Assembly (NCBI GenBank): GCA_015490875.1
Contig: WFWZ01000146.1
Location: 1-34,503 of the forward strand
Direction of reading: 5' to 3'
DNA: 34,503 nucleotides
Source of the DNA: Planctomycetaceae bacterium
GTDB lineage: Bacteria; Planctomycetota; Planctomycetia; Pirellulales; Pirellulaceae
The notes under the pieces were generated by a model that made no database searches, was not told the origin of the DNA, and saw nothing but the letters and a program-made list of their open reading frames with translations. Positions 24,624-32,841 of the stretch are shown piece after piece. A program made the position numbers and the translations under genes. Numbering within the stretch: position 1 is the stretch's first letter; each line of letters opens with the position of its first letter.

Positions 24624-25145
24624 TCACTGCGGTGCTGTTCCCGGACCAGATTCGGCGGCCGACGCGGTAGATGCCTGCGCCGCCCTGGCTACAGCTACTC
24701 GAGCTGCTTCCTGGCGGAAACGCTCGTGCGTCTCCAAATCGAACGGCTGATACGACTCGAGCTGATCCAGATCGCGGTACTCGGCATGGCAGCGATAACA
24801 CTGCACCAAATTGCCAACCAGAAAATAGAGCACCATGTCGATGGCCGCCGTCGCAAAGAGAATCCCGTATGTCCACAAAGGTCGCCGAAGGGCCCACGCT
24901 ACGGTGCTCAAAGCGAAGCCCAAAACGATGATCCCCACGCCCAAACGCTGATTGAAGTCCTTCCGCACAAAAAGCTCGCGGCACGGACACACCAGACAAC
25001 GCTGTAGGCGCCCCTCATTCCACGCTCCCTCCGGGAGCCGCACCGTCTGGCCACAAGATCGGCACGTGAGCTGTCGGGTCTGGGCCGTGACATTCGATTC
25101 CACACACGTGGCGTCACACTGATGACATCGATAGGTGATACGCAT
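24624..25145 (-). CDS. small membrane protein with several zinc-ribbon-like Cys pairs
   Basis: The 173-residue protein is not recognised. The N-terminus has Cys7-X2-Cys10 and Cys28-X2-Cys31 (YRCHQCDATC...CRSCGQ), a likely zinc ribbon. A second Cys group is Cys50, Cys53 and Cys55. Two membrane helices lie at about 69-86 and 93-112. Cys116, Cys119 and His120 (QCYRCHAEYRDLD) come just after the membrane, so metal sites flank the bilayer. The tail is Ala-rich. It lies 33 bases before the oxidoreductase and may be co-transcribed. It could be a membrane anchor or redox partner, which is inference only. Confidence 0.8.
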   Translation of the reverse strand: MRITYRCHQCDATCVESNVTAQTRQLTCRSCGQTVRLPEGAWNEGRLQRCLVCPCRELFVRKDFNQRLGVGIIVLGFALSTVAWALRRPLWTYGILFATAAIDMVLYFLVGNLVQCYRCHAEYRDLDQLESYQPFDLETHERFRQEAARVAVARAAQASTASAAESGPGTAPQ

Positions 25146-25175
25146 CCGAGATCGTCGACTCCCCTTCTCCGCCAG

Positions 25176-25940
25176 TCACGCGAGCCCAGCCAAGGTCAGG
25201 CCGCTCAGTTGAGCTACCAACTCGCCGATCACCACCAGCACCAACATGGCATAGAGGATCCCCGTGGCACTCTGCGTATTGGGAACTTTCAATGTGCCTC
25301 GCACCAAGAAGCACAACACGGCCGGCAGCCCCAGGCCGGCACTCCATCGGAGCAGAACGAACGGCAGCGGTACCCCGGAGGCTCCACCTAAGGCCACGTC
25401 TCCGATGCCGGCCACGATCGCACGCACGGCCACCGTCCAAGCCAGCCAGTGCACCATCCGCCAGATGGCGTCGATCTCCATCCCAGGCGCGTTCAAATAC
25501 CAATGCCCCAGCAACATCGTGGTCAGCGTGCCTCCAATCAGCAGCCCCGAAGTGATGGCCTCGGCCGGCGCCCACCAGTCGGGAACACCAGCGTGGCCCA
25601 GCAAAATGGCGAGACTCCCCGTTGCCACTCCTACGGCCACCAGAAAAGCCTTGCCGACTCGCTGCGAACCGTACAGCCAACCCACCGAAGCGGCGTAGGA
25701 GAAAACGGCGGCCGCAATCGGTAGCCCCCACACCGCTGCCGCGGGAACACCTCGCTCCACCATCGCCGCTCGCTGCCCGATCAGCGTTAACGCCAGCACA
25801 GTCGACAGTCCCAGCAGAATCCACGCTTTGCGCTGAAAGAATTCCGATGCGACCTGCCGCGCGGAAATCAGCCACAAGGCCGCCACCATGCCCGTCGCCA
25901 GTCGAGCCAAAAACTGAGCCAGTACGAGCCATAACGTCAC
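25176..25940 (-). CDS. polytopic membrane protein, unknown function
   Basis: A 254-residue hydrophobic protein from GTG 25940, with about seven or eight membrane helices and very few charges. Conserved-looking polar spots within helices are 'LLGHWYLNAPGM' and 'IWRMVHWLAW', where the histidines could bind heme or a metal. That is speculation. No named family was recognised. It lies between folE (24 bases upstream) and the zinc-ribbon protein (30 bases downstream), in what looks like one operon. Confidence 0.75.
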   Translation of the reverse strand: MTLWLVLAQFLARLATGMVAALWLISARQVASEFFQRKAWILLGLSTVLALTLIGQRAAMVERGVPAAAVWGLPIAAAVFSYAASVGWLYGSQRVGKAFLVAVGVATGSLAILLGHAGVPDWWAPAEAITSGLLIGGTLTTMLLGHWYLNAPGMEIDAIWRMVHWLAWTVAVRAIVAGIGDVALGGASGVPLPFVLLRWSAGLGLPAVLCFLVRGTLKVPNTQSATGILYAMLVLVVIGELVAQLSGLTLAGLA

Positions 25941-25964
25941 AACGCCCCCTCCACCGCCTCCCTC

Positions 25965-26537
25965 TCAGCGATCCCCGTAGATCAACTGCATCACCTCTGC
26001 CCGGCTGGACAGGTTGTCACGAAAGCGCCCTTTCATGGCGGAGGTGACACAGAGGCTGCCCGGTTTCCGAACTCCTCGGATCGTCATACACGTGTGCGTC
26101 GCCTCAATCACGACTGCAACCCCGCGCGCATCCAGTTCCTCCTCCAAAAGCTGCGCAATCTGCTCCGTCATCCGCTCCTGGACCTGCGGCCGTCGAGAGA
26201 TCTCGTCGACAACCCGCGCCAGCTTGCTCAAGCCCACCACCTTACCGTTGGGCAAATAACCGATGTGAGCTTTGCCCATGAATGGGAGCAGGTGATGTTC
26301 GCACAGGCTGCAAAACGTGATGTCCCGGACCAGCACCACCTCGTCGTACCGCTCAGTAAAGCACTTGGTCAGATGCACCCGCGGGTCCTTGTGGAGCCCC
26401 TTCAAGAGCTCCGCATACATCCGAGCAACTCGAGCCGGCGTCTCGCGAAGTCCCTCCCGATCCGGATCCTCGCCCACTGCTGTGAGGATCTCGCGAACGG
26501 CCTTTTCGATCCGGTTGAAATCCACGTCGGACGCCAC
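25965..26537 (-). CDS. folE: GTP cyclohydrolase I FolE
   Basis: The 190-residue protein starts at GTG. It converts GTP to 7,8-dihydroneopterin triphosphate, the entry to folate and pterin synthesis. Zinc ligands are Cys79 and His82 ([12 protein letters not shown]) and Cys150 (HTCM). Other family blocks are [33 protein letters not shown] and the end SRAEVMQLI. Length and motifs are normal. It lies upstream of the membrane genes and shares the GTP-pterin theme with the moa genes further down, although through a different pathway. Confidence 0.96.
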   Translation of the reverse strand: MASDVDFNRIEKAVREILTAVGEDPDREGLRETPARVARMYAELLKGLHKDPRVHLTKCFTERYDEVVLVRDITFCSLCEHHLLPFMGKAHIGYLPNGKVVGLSKLARVVDEISRRPQVQERMTEQIAQLLEEELDARGVAVVIEATHTCMTIRGVRKPGSLCVTSAMKGRFRDNLSSRAEVMQLIYGDR

Positions 26538-26720
26538 GTTCCCGTCCCTTCCCCTCGTGATTACTCAGCCGCCCAGCCACCTGCCCCGAGCCGCAAAAAC
26601 CTGAGCCTAAAGGACAGGGGCCGTTTCCGCAACAAGATGTCCCTAAGTGAGTTACCCACCGTCGGCCGAGTGGGGGCCGGGGCAAACTGGCGAACCAGAG
26701 AGGGCAGGCTCGAGCGAGGG

Positions 26721-27317
26721 TCAGCCGTTCTGCCGCGCTAGACGTTCCGCGAGCTCCTCAAGAAGCTCAAGCGGCAAGCCGACGACGTTCGACTCGCTGC
26801 CTGAAACGATGTGGAGCCATTCCCAGCCGTCCTGGTAGCCAAACGCTCCCGCCTTGCCTTCCCACTGCCCCGTCTGGAGGTATGCCTCCAAATCCTGATC
26901 GCTGACCGGATCCATCTTCAGCTCGGTGCATGCGAAGTCGATGACATAACGCGACTCGGGTACCAGGTACAAACACAGACCGCTATAGACGTGGTGCGTC
27001 CGGCCTCGCAACAGCCGCAACATTCGCCGAGCATCTTCTTCGTCCCGGGGTTTTCCGAGGATCTGGCCAAGACATGTGGCCACCGTGTCGCAACCAATGA
27101 CGAGGGCAGGATCATCCAGGCCACTTGCGACGTCGACGGCTTTGGCATACGCGAGCCTCGCCACGAGCTCCGGAGGTGTCTCCTCGCTGCAGACGCCACA
27201 CTCAGCCGATTCCGACGGCGGAACAACCGTGAACGGCCACCCGAGCTGCCCCAATAACTCGCGGCGTCTCGGAGAGCGGCTGGCAAGGATAATCGGCCGG
27301 TCAGGTAGAGGAGGCAT
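26721..27317 (-). CDS. maf: Maf-family nucleotide pyrophosphatase
   Basis: The ATG at 27317 starts PPLPDRPIILASRSPRRRELL, the family's defining N-terminus, giving 198 residues; an upstream in-frame TTG at 27377 is less likely. Further motifs are LAYAKAVDVA, VIGCDTVA, GKPRDEEDA and the TGQWEGKAGAFGYQD block with the ending SNVVGLPLELL. Maf proteins hydrolyse non-canonical nucleoside triphosphates (dTTP/UTP or modified bases) and so act in house-cleaning. It is 183 bases from folE; nothing was seen in that gap. Confidence 0.95.
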   Translation of the reverse strand: MPPLPDRPIILASRSPRRRELLGQLGWPFTVVPPSESAECGVCSEETPPELVARLAYAKAVDVASGLDDPALVIGCDTVATCLGQILGKPRDEEDARRMLRLLRGRTHHVYSGLCLYLVPESRYVIDFACTELKMDPVSDQDLEAYLQTGQWEGKAGAFGYQDGWEWLHIVSGSESNVVGLPLELLEELAERLARQNG

Positions 27318-27477
27318 CGGATCAGAATACCTTTCGACACAGTGGGACGACGGTGCAGTCCGCACTTCCCTTGGCAACCGTCACCAGCGAAGGTTAGTAG
27401 GGGCCAATCAAACCGGTCAAGGCGCCACCAACCCTGTTCTCGGCTTCCTCCGATACTCACCCACGCTTCATAGTTAT

Positions 27478-27561
27478 TTCCTCTGTCACCCTTGACCCGC
27501 ACGAGCGAACATCCCGCCACCCGCGACTCACCACTCGCCACCCGTCACCCACCACCCACAA
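27478..27561. repeat. C-rich imperfect repeats in intergenic gap
   Basis: Between maf and the glycosidase-like gene the plus strand has short imperfect repeats built on CACCC, such as CGCCACCCGCGACTCACC and CGCCACCCGTCACCCACC. The whole gap 27318-27630 has no convincing gene. An AT-rich stretch (ATTATACTG, 27584-27592) just after the repeats may hold a -10 box, but no matching -35 is placed correctly. Confidence 0.5.
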
Positions 27562-27630
27562 ACTGGCGTCTTGAACAGAGGATATTATACTGATCCGCGA
27601 TGAACCAAGCACACGACGGGAGCTTCTCCG

Positions 27631-30201
27631 ATGAAACCGCACATCTACACGGTGGTTGCCACCCTGCTCACATGCGCGACAGCCGCTCGTGGGCAACTCG
27701 ATGTAGAACAACTGCCCGAGTACGACATTCGGGCTCGCGTCGTTCAGGTAGAAGGGAAGGATCCTCAGCAAGATCAAACGGTTGCATTCTACTTCTATCC
27801 GGACCGGGCCGCGCACCGCGCGACAGGCTCGCAGTGGTGCCCGTGGGTGCGCATCGACCGGCAGAAGATGGCGGCTCAACTTCGCCGCTATCCGAACACG
27901 CATCTAAAGCACTGGCCCTACGTGACAGGTGTCCGTGTCCAGCCGATTACCGATCCGACCCAGGTCGAAGTAGAAGTGCGATTCGTCGAGAACGGTCGGG
28001 TTGCCCGCATTGAGGCGACTCTGTCGGGGCCCCAGTTGGGACTCTTGCTCTGGCGCCGGAAATCGGATGACACGCCGCAGGCGGCCAGTCCCCGGCAATA
28101 CAATCAGCGCTACTGGCGAGCGTTCGCTCAAGTCGATCTTCCGGATAAGTACCGCCCCAAGCAGTTCCCCATCGTCGATCGATACATCGGTATCGACAAC
28201 GATACTCGATCCTGGAAGGAAGGGATCGAGGCGCTGTCACGAGCCGGCTTTACGGCGCTGATGGTTCCACCGAGCCGAAAACTGCAGTCGATTCTCCAAG
28301 AAGCTGGTGTGAAGCGCATTGCCTGGGCTGTCTATAGTCCTCCCGGCTACGCGTTCGACTATGACGAAACGAAGGTGACTCCCGAGGCCGTTGAGCGTTG
28401 GGCAAGACAACAAGTTGAGGGTTACCGTCGCAGCGGTTTCGATCCTGGCCAAATGGCCTTGTTCGCAATGTCCGACGAGCCAGGCTGGTATTACCCGACC
28501 ATGTACCGGGCGCTGGAAAAATCGCCTCGAGGAATGCAGCGATTCCACGAGTATCTCCGCCGGAACGGAATGACACTCGAGTCGCTGATGCGCTCCGACT
28601 GGAAACAAGTCCGCCCGATCGGGCCGAGTCAAGTGCGGACGTCCGGAGATCGAAGGTTGTTCTATTGGACGTGCCGATTCTTCGCTTGGGACTCTGCGAG
28701 GCATTTTGCGGCCTGCCGCGAGGCACTGACGCGAGCCTTCGGTGGCGAGCTGCCAGTGGTGACCAATTGGAATTTCTTCGGAGGGCGGTTCTACGTGCCC
28801 GGGCCGGTGGCGAACAACCCAGACAAACAACATGCGGACGCGGCCATGGGTGGCCATGACTGGTTCGAGTTCGCTCGGATGCGAGCCGGTACGATGCTGT
28901 GGACCGAGGATTGGTTCGCCGACTCGAAAGCGTACCAATGGTCCTATTACCTGTCACGACTGCGCGTGGCTGCCCGAGAAGGAAATATCTCATTTGGAAG
29001 CTACGTGATCCCGCGGACGGCCGGAGACCGAACAGAAGGTATCACGCAGAAGATCCTTTCGGTCGTCGGCCACGGTGGCAAAGCGATCAAGTACTTTGTT
29101 TTCGGCCCCGAGTACGCCTTTCCGGGCAATTGTTACTCGGAGCGTCTCAAGGCGCTTCCCGACATGGTCAAGGCTCACCGAGCGATCGGTCGGGCGGAAG
29201 CTTTGCTGTGGCCTGGCAAGATGCCGCCGGCCGAAGTCGCGTTGCTCCATTCACGCAGCTCGCAACCTTGGGACGCGCTGGCGCCCGCTCGAAAAGAGGT
29301 CCAGATCCAGGGTGCTACCAACAACCACATGAACGCTCGACGCACCGGTTACCTCGCGGAACTCTTCGACCTGTACCTGGCACTCCAGCATGCCAACGTA
29401 ACCGCGGACGTCATTGACGAGGACATGCTCACCCCGATGAAACTCGCGCCGTACCGCGTTCTCTACCTGACCGGACCGGACCTTCCCGAAGAGGCTCAGC
29501 GAGAGGTGGTCGCCTGGGTACGCCGGGGTGGGACGTTGGTGGTCGTCCCGGGCGCCGCGTGTTGGAACCGTTACCACGAGCCGAGTGATATGATCTATCG
29601 GGCGGCCGGGCTGAATCGACCGGTCGTGCCGAGGGCGTTTTACAATGACATCTTGAGCGTGCGGTGGGCCGGCGAAGGGCGAGGCAACCAGGGGACTTTT
29701 CGGTATGTGGGGCCTCGAGTGAAATCGACCGTCGGCAGCGGCCATCAAGTGGGCGCGAGGTTCGCAGATGATGACAGTCCGGCTGTGATCGTCGCATCGT
29801 TGGGCGAGGGACGTATCGTGCAATATTGTTGGTTTCCGGGACTTGCCTATTGGCGGAGTCAGTCGGGAAAGGCGGACGGATTGCCAGTGGGGTTCGCCGA
29901 GACGATTCGGCGCTGGATTGTCTGGCCGGCGTTGGAGTTGGCCGGAGTGAAGCGGGGGGTCGAGCCGAGTTGCGATCTGGTAGAAGTGTTGATGTTGAAG
30001 AGTCGCGAAGGCGTGGCACTGACGGTGCTCAACTGGAGCGGCCATTCGGTGCCCGATTTGAGGCTTCGCGTGCGTATCGATTTCAAGCCGACTCGCGTCG
30101 AGAGCGTAGTGGCACCCAAAGTCGAGATGCGCACCTGGAGTGAAGGAGTGGAGTTGGAGTTGCCGCTGGGTCGTTATGAAGTCTTGTCACTTTATCGATA
30201 A
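27631..30201 (+). CDS. secreted glycoside hydrolase-like protein (GH42-like, clan GH-A)
   Basis: The 856-residue protein starts at ATG 27631 (GGGAG eight bases upstream) with a signal peptide (residues 1-21, VVATLLTCATAARG). After a beta-rich N-terminal region, residues about 180-500 look like a TIM barrel. A Asp282-Glu283-Pro motif (FAMSDEPGW) is where an acid/base Glu would be expected, and Trp/Tyr-rich loops follow. Residues about 530-720 resemble the Rossmann-like beta-galactosidase trimerisation domain (VALLHSRSSQPWDA, YRVLYLTGPDLP, WVRRGGTLVVVPG). A beta domain closes the protein. It probably acts on a polysaccharide outside the cytoplasm. The substrate is unknown and the fold assignment is by pattern only. 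It stands alone, with divergent maf upstream. Confidence 0.75.
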   Translation: MKPHIYTVVATLLTCATAARGQLDVEQLPEYDIRARVVQVEGKDPQQDQTVAFYFYPDRAAHRATGSQWCPWVRIDRQKMAAQLRRYPNTHLKHWPYVTGVRVQPITDPTQVEVEVRFVENGRVARIEATLSGPQLGLLLWRRKSDDTPQAASPRQYNQRYWRAFAQVDLPDKYRPKQFPIVDRYIGIDNDTRSWKEGIEALSRAGFTALMVPPSRKLQSILQEAGVKRIAWAVYSPPGYAFDYDETKVTPEAVERWARQQVEGYRRSGFDPGQMALFAMSDEPGWYYPTMYRALEKSPRGMQRFHEYLRRNGMTLESLMRSDWKQVRPIGPSQVRTSGDRRLFYWTCRFFAWDSARHFAACREALTRAFGGELPVVTNWNFFGGRFYVPGPVANNPDKQHADAAMGGHDWFEFARMRAGTMLWTEDWFADSKAYQWSYYLSRLRVAAREGNISFGSYVIPRTAGDRTEGITQKILSVVGHGGKAIKYFVFGPEYAFPGNCYSERLKALPDMVKAHRAIGRAEALLWPGKMPPAEVALLHSRSSQPWDALAPARKEVQIQGATNNHMNARRTGYLAELFDLYLALQHANVTADVIDEDMLTPMKLAPYRVLYLTGPDLPEEAQREVVAWVRRGGTLVVVPGAACWNRYHEPSDMIYRAAGLNRPVVPRAFYNDILSVRWAGEGRGNQGTFRYVGPRVKSTVGSGHQVGARFADDDSPAVIVASLGEGRIVQYCWFPGLAYWRSQSGKADGLPVGFAETIRRWIVWPALELAGVKRGVEPSCDLVEVLMLKSREGVALTVLNWSGHSVPDLRLRVRIDFKPTRVESVVAPKVEMRTWSEGVELELPLGRYEVLSLYR

Positions 30202-30275
30202 GCGACGAACACCGTCCGAGCGGAACGTGATTGGTAGTTCGCAGCAGCCTTGTCTTGATACGATTCGAGGAACCG

Positions 30276-30785
30276 ATGGCATCACCACGCAATGACGATG
30301 AAAACCCCTATCGTGCACCCTCGGCAGAAGCACTACCTGTAGGCCAATTGGCAGAAGGCGTGCCGGACCCGGCAATCATCAAGAAGTTCCGGCAGCAGAT
30401 TCATGCCTTAGGCGCGTTCTGGATCATCATCGGGTGCATAGGGCTGGGTCTCGCCGCCTTTGCTCTCATTTCAGGGGCTCTCCCACTTGGGCTGCAGTCC
30501 GGTGAAATTACGTTGGCTCTGCTTTTTGGCCTATTGGTGGGCGGCATCTCAGTGATGTGGATCGTGCTCGGCGTCCTTACGTGCCTGAAGAAGATGGGTG
30601 CCGTCTACGCTGGACTCGTTCTTTCCTATCTGAGCTTGTTCGGCAATCTGGTACGGCTCAACCTCTGCCCACTCATCGTCCTGATCATTGCCATCCTTCA
30701 GGCTCACCGAGTGATCAAGTGGGGGAAACAGATGCAAGCGATGGGGGTTCCATTGAACGCCAAACCAGAGGCCATTCGCCAGTAA
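30276..30785 (+). CDS. small membrane protein with N-terminal NPYRAP motif
   Basis: ATG 30276 is chosen because GAGG precedes it by five bases; in-frame codons upstream lie in the intergenic gap. The 169-residue product begins with a polar segment containing ENPYRAPSAE, a short motif that I recall before membrane domains in many planctomycete proteins. Three or four membrane helices follow (about 45-70, 78-105, 110-145). The C-terminus is basic. It is probably in the cytoplasmic membrane; function unknown. Confidence 0.75.
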   Translation: MASPRNDDENPYRAPSAEALPVGQLAEGVPDPAIIKKFRQQIHALGAFWIIIGCIGLGLAAFALISGALPLGLQSGEITLALLFGLLVGGISVMWIVLGVLTCLKKMGAVYAGLVLSYLSLFGNLVRLNLCPLIVLIIAILQAHRVIKWGKQMQAMGVPLNAKPEAIRQ

Positions 30786-30889
30786 CGTGGCCAAGAGCAT
30801 CGTGCTGGCAGATCATTACGGAGCGTTGTCGGAACGCCATTCGATTGCTCGCGGGATCGGGTTTCTCACGCGGATTATCGCCAATCGCC

Positions 30890-31558
30890 ATGGACAGCAT
30901 GGATCATTCGTCGCAAGATCCTGCCTTCGACGACGTAAGTGTGCCTTATCGTGCGCCTCGGTGGTGGTCGATCGTCTGGTCGGCTTGGGGGCTCGCAGTC
31001 GGCGTTCTGGTCTTATGGCTCGATGCCAACCCGTGGACGGCCGCTCTTTGGTTGCTCCTCGGAATGTCCGTCGGTAGATGGTCGTTGCGGGTCGTCGCGC
31101 GCCTCGATACGCCGGTGCTTGAGTGGCTCGAGCACTTTTCGTCCGACCCAGAGCGCGATGACCGTTTGCACCGGATGCTCCTTGAAGGGAACCCCCAGAG
31201 CGAAGCATTGCATCGACTGCTGCACGACGAGACATTCGAGACGGCCATGATCGTACCGCTCATGGTCGGCCTGGTGCACGGCACATGGATCGGCGGCATC
31301 GCCGGCGCGCTCTGTTCGCTCGATTCGACGATCAACATCACGGCATCGCAGGGCGCGCTTTGCGGCATCCTCATGGGGATCATCGGCGTCTCGTTTCTGG
31401 TCGCCGCGATATTCGCCCTGCTGCTTCCGCTCGACAAGACGCGGCCACTGGGGTCTCGGCTGGCCCGCCGGGTACGGATGTTCGTATCGCCTCTGTTCGT
31501 GTTTCCTCTTGCGTGGCACTGCGGACGATGGCTCGCAAAGAGGCACGGAGGGCGCTGA
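30890..31558 (+). CDS. membrane protein with VPYRAP motif, unknown function
   Basis: The frame starts at ATG 30890 or 30899; no clear ribosome site is seen. The product has about 222 residues. Near the N-terminus is DDVSVPYRAPRWW, echoing the PYRAP motif of the previous gene. Two helices at about 30-65, a charged middle section and two more helices near 115-175 suggest four membrane spans. No enzyme motif is visible. The shared motif and 104-base spacing suggest the two genes belong to the same class, and they may be co-transcribed. Confidence 0.65.
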   Translation: MDSMDHSSQDPAFDDVSVPYRAPRWWSIVWSAWGLAVGVLVLWLDANPWTAALWLLLGMSVGRWSLRVVARLDTPVLEWLEHFSSDPERDDRLHRMLLEGNPQSEALHRLLHDETFETAMIVPLMVGLVHGTWIGGIAGALCSLDSTINITASQGALCGILMGIIGVSFLVAAIFALLLPLDKTRPLGSRLARRVRMFVSPLFVFPLAWHCGRWLAKRHGGR

Positions 31559-31717
31559 GCGGGGCGGTCGAATGCGCGCCTACGTACGTCAAGCTTTCTA
31601 GCCTGACAAGCCTCGCCGCTCGCGGCGGCGCAGGAGAACAAGGCATCGCGATCAGTATTGAACGACTGATCGACGGCCTTGCACTGTCGGAAAATTCAGA
31701 ATTCCCCAAAAAATTGC

Positions 31718-31746
31718 TTGACAACGGCTTCGTACGCTGATATCGT
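31718..31746 (+). promoter_or_regulatory. sigma70-type promoter for MauE/DUF1573 genes
   Basis: A perfect TTGACA (31718-31723), a 17-base spacer and TATCGT (31741-31746, four of six) are preceded by A/T-rich sequence. The predicted start is near 31753, about 110 bases upstream of the first possible start codon. The rest of 31559-31717 shows no gene. Confidence 0.55.
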
Positions 31747-31864
31747 GGTGATCGATCTTGTCTCAAGAGTGCAGGCGTTTCCGAGGTTTGTTCAACTGCT
31801 GCCGGAGAGTGAAGAGGGTAGCTGCCTACTTCACGAACTAGCAATCCTAGCTGAAGGAAGTGCC

Positions 31865-31966
31865 ATGTTGTGCGGCAACTGGCGGAATTGCTTGGGGGGG
31901 GGCGCGGTCTACGGTTGGTATCCTTGTCCGCTCTTCGACCACGCATCGCGACAGGACAAAAGGTAG
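31865..31966 (+). CDS. short upstream frame across a G9 tract (possible true N-terminus of next gene)
   Basis: ATG 31865 has a strong AAGGAAG six bases upstream and encodes 33 residues ending at TAG 31964-31966, which overlaps the GTG of the next gene by one base. It contains a run of nine G (31894-31902). A one-base gain in that run, or a -1 ribosomal slip, would join it to the next frame. It may be a leader peptide, the misframed start of the next gene, or chance. Confidence 0.35.
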   Translation: MLCGNWRNCLGGGAVYGWYPCPLFDHASRQDKR

Positions 31967-32841
31967 TGGCTCTTTCTGTCCGTGCGATTGGATTGGTCCT
32001 TCTCTGCGCTTCTATATTCAAGTTGGCCGCTCTGTTTCAGGAAGACGTTCCCATCGTTTTTCAGTGGTTCCCAGACGTTACGCATCGGTGGGTCGTGTTG
32101 GGCGAGGGTGCGTTGGGAATCTGGCTACTCAGCGGGATTTGGCTACGCACAGCTCAACGAATCTCGTTTTTTGTATTCCTAGTGTTTGCCCTCACGAACG
32201 CTGGTTTGATGGTGATGGGCGAACGCTCATGTGGATGCTTCGGGCAATTACGACTCCGCACAGAAGTCGTGCTCTGCTTTGACATTCTCGCAGTCGTAAT
32301 TCTGGGGCTTGCGCTCCGTCGAGATTTGCTTCAGAAACGTACCGTTGTTTGTTGGCAACGTGTGGGATTTCATTTTTTTCTAGTGGCTATGAGCGTGTTG
32401 GCGACGTTGACTGTATCGTTCTGGACTACGATTCCGGGAGCCAGAAAGGCATCGATTGCAACATCTTTGGAGGGGCTTGTCGGCCATCCGCTGCCCCTGC
32501 TGGAGAACACAAGCATTGGAAACGAGCTGCGTCAAGGAAAGTGGATTGTAATGTTCTGGCGACGTGGGTGCCCCCGCTGTGAATTCGAACTCGAGATGCT
32601 GACACGTCGAACAGAGGAAGCAGCACTCCGATCGCCATTGATGGGAAACACAAGTCGCAGACTGGCGCTCATTGAAGTCGTAGGCGCAGGTTCGGTCGCG
32701 CCAACCGCGTCACAGAATAAGAGCCCCTATATCGTGGGTTACTTTTCGAGCGAACCCAAGACGGTCGTGCCTACACCCCTGATTCTAGAGATTGACGAGG
32801 GCATTGTAACTCGACGGCTTTCGAATCTTGAGTTTCCATGA
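31966..32841 (+). CDS. MauE/DoxX-like membrane protein fused to thioredoxin-like domain
   Basis: From GTG 31966 the product is 291 residues; GTG 31870 or a frameshift from ATG 31865 would lengthen it. Four membrane helices lie within residues 1-120 with a Cys89-Gly-Cys91-Phe-Gly motif, characteristic of MauE-type redox membrane proteins. A fifth helix lies at about 135-155, then a thioredoxin-like domain with Cys202-Pro-Arg-Cys205 (FWRRGCPRCEFELEML). MauE proteins are linked to moving electrons for disulphide formation or reduction outside the cytoplasm. Here both parts are in one chain. The TGA overlaps the next ATG, so it is coupled to the DUF1573 gene. Confidence 0.75.
   Translation: MALSVRAIGLVLLCASIFKLAALFQEDVPIVFQWFPDVTHRWVVLGEGALGIWLLSGIWLRTAQRISFFVFLVFALTNAGLMVMGERSCGCFGQLRLRTEVVLCFDILAVVILGLALRRDLLQKRTVVCWQRVGFHFFLVAMSVLATLTVSFWTTIPGARKASIATSLEGLVGHPLPLLENTSIGNELRQGKWIVMFWRRGCPRCEFELEMLTRRTEEAALRSPLMGNTSRRLALIEVVGAGSVAPTASQNKSPYIVGYFSSEPKTVVPTPLILEIDEGIVTRRLSNLEFP

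Noticed and set aside
27571..27591. TTGAAC and TATACT before the glycosidase-like gene as a promoter
   Set aside because: The spacing between the boxes is only 9 bases, too short for sigma70.
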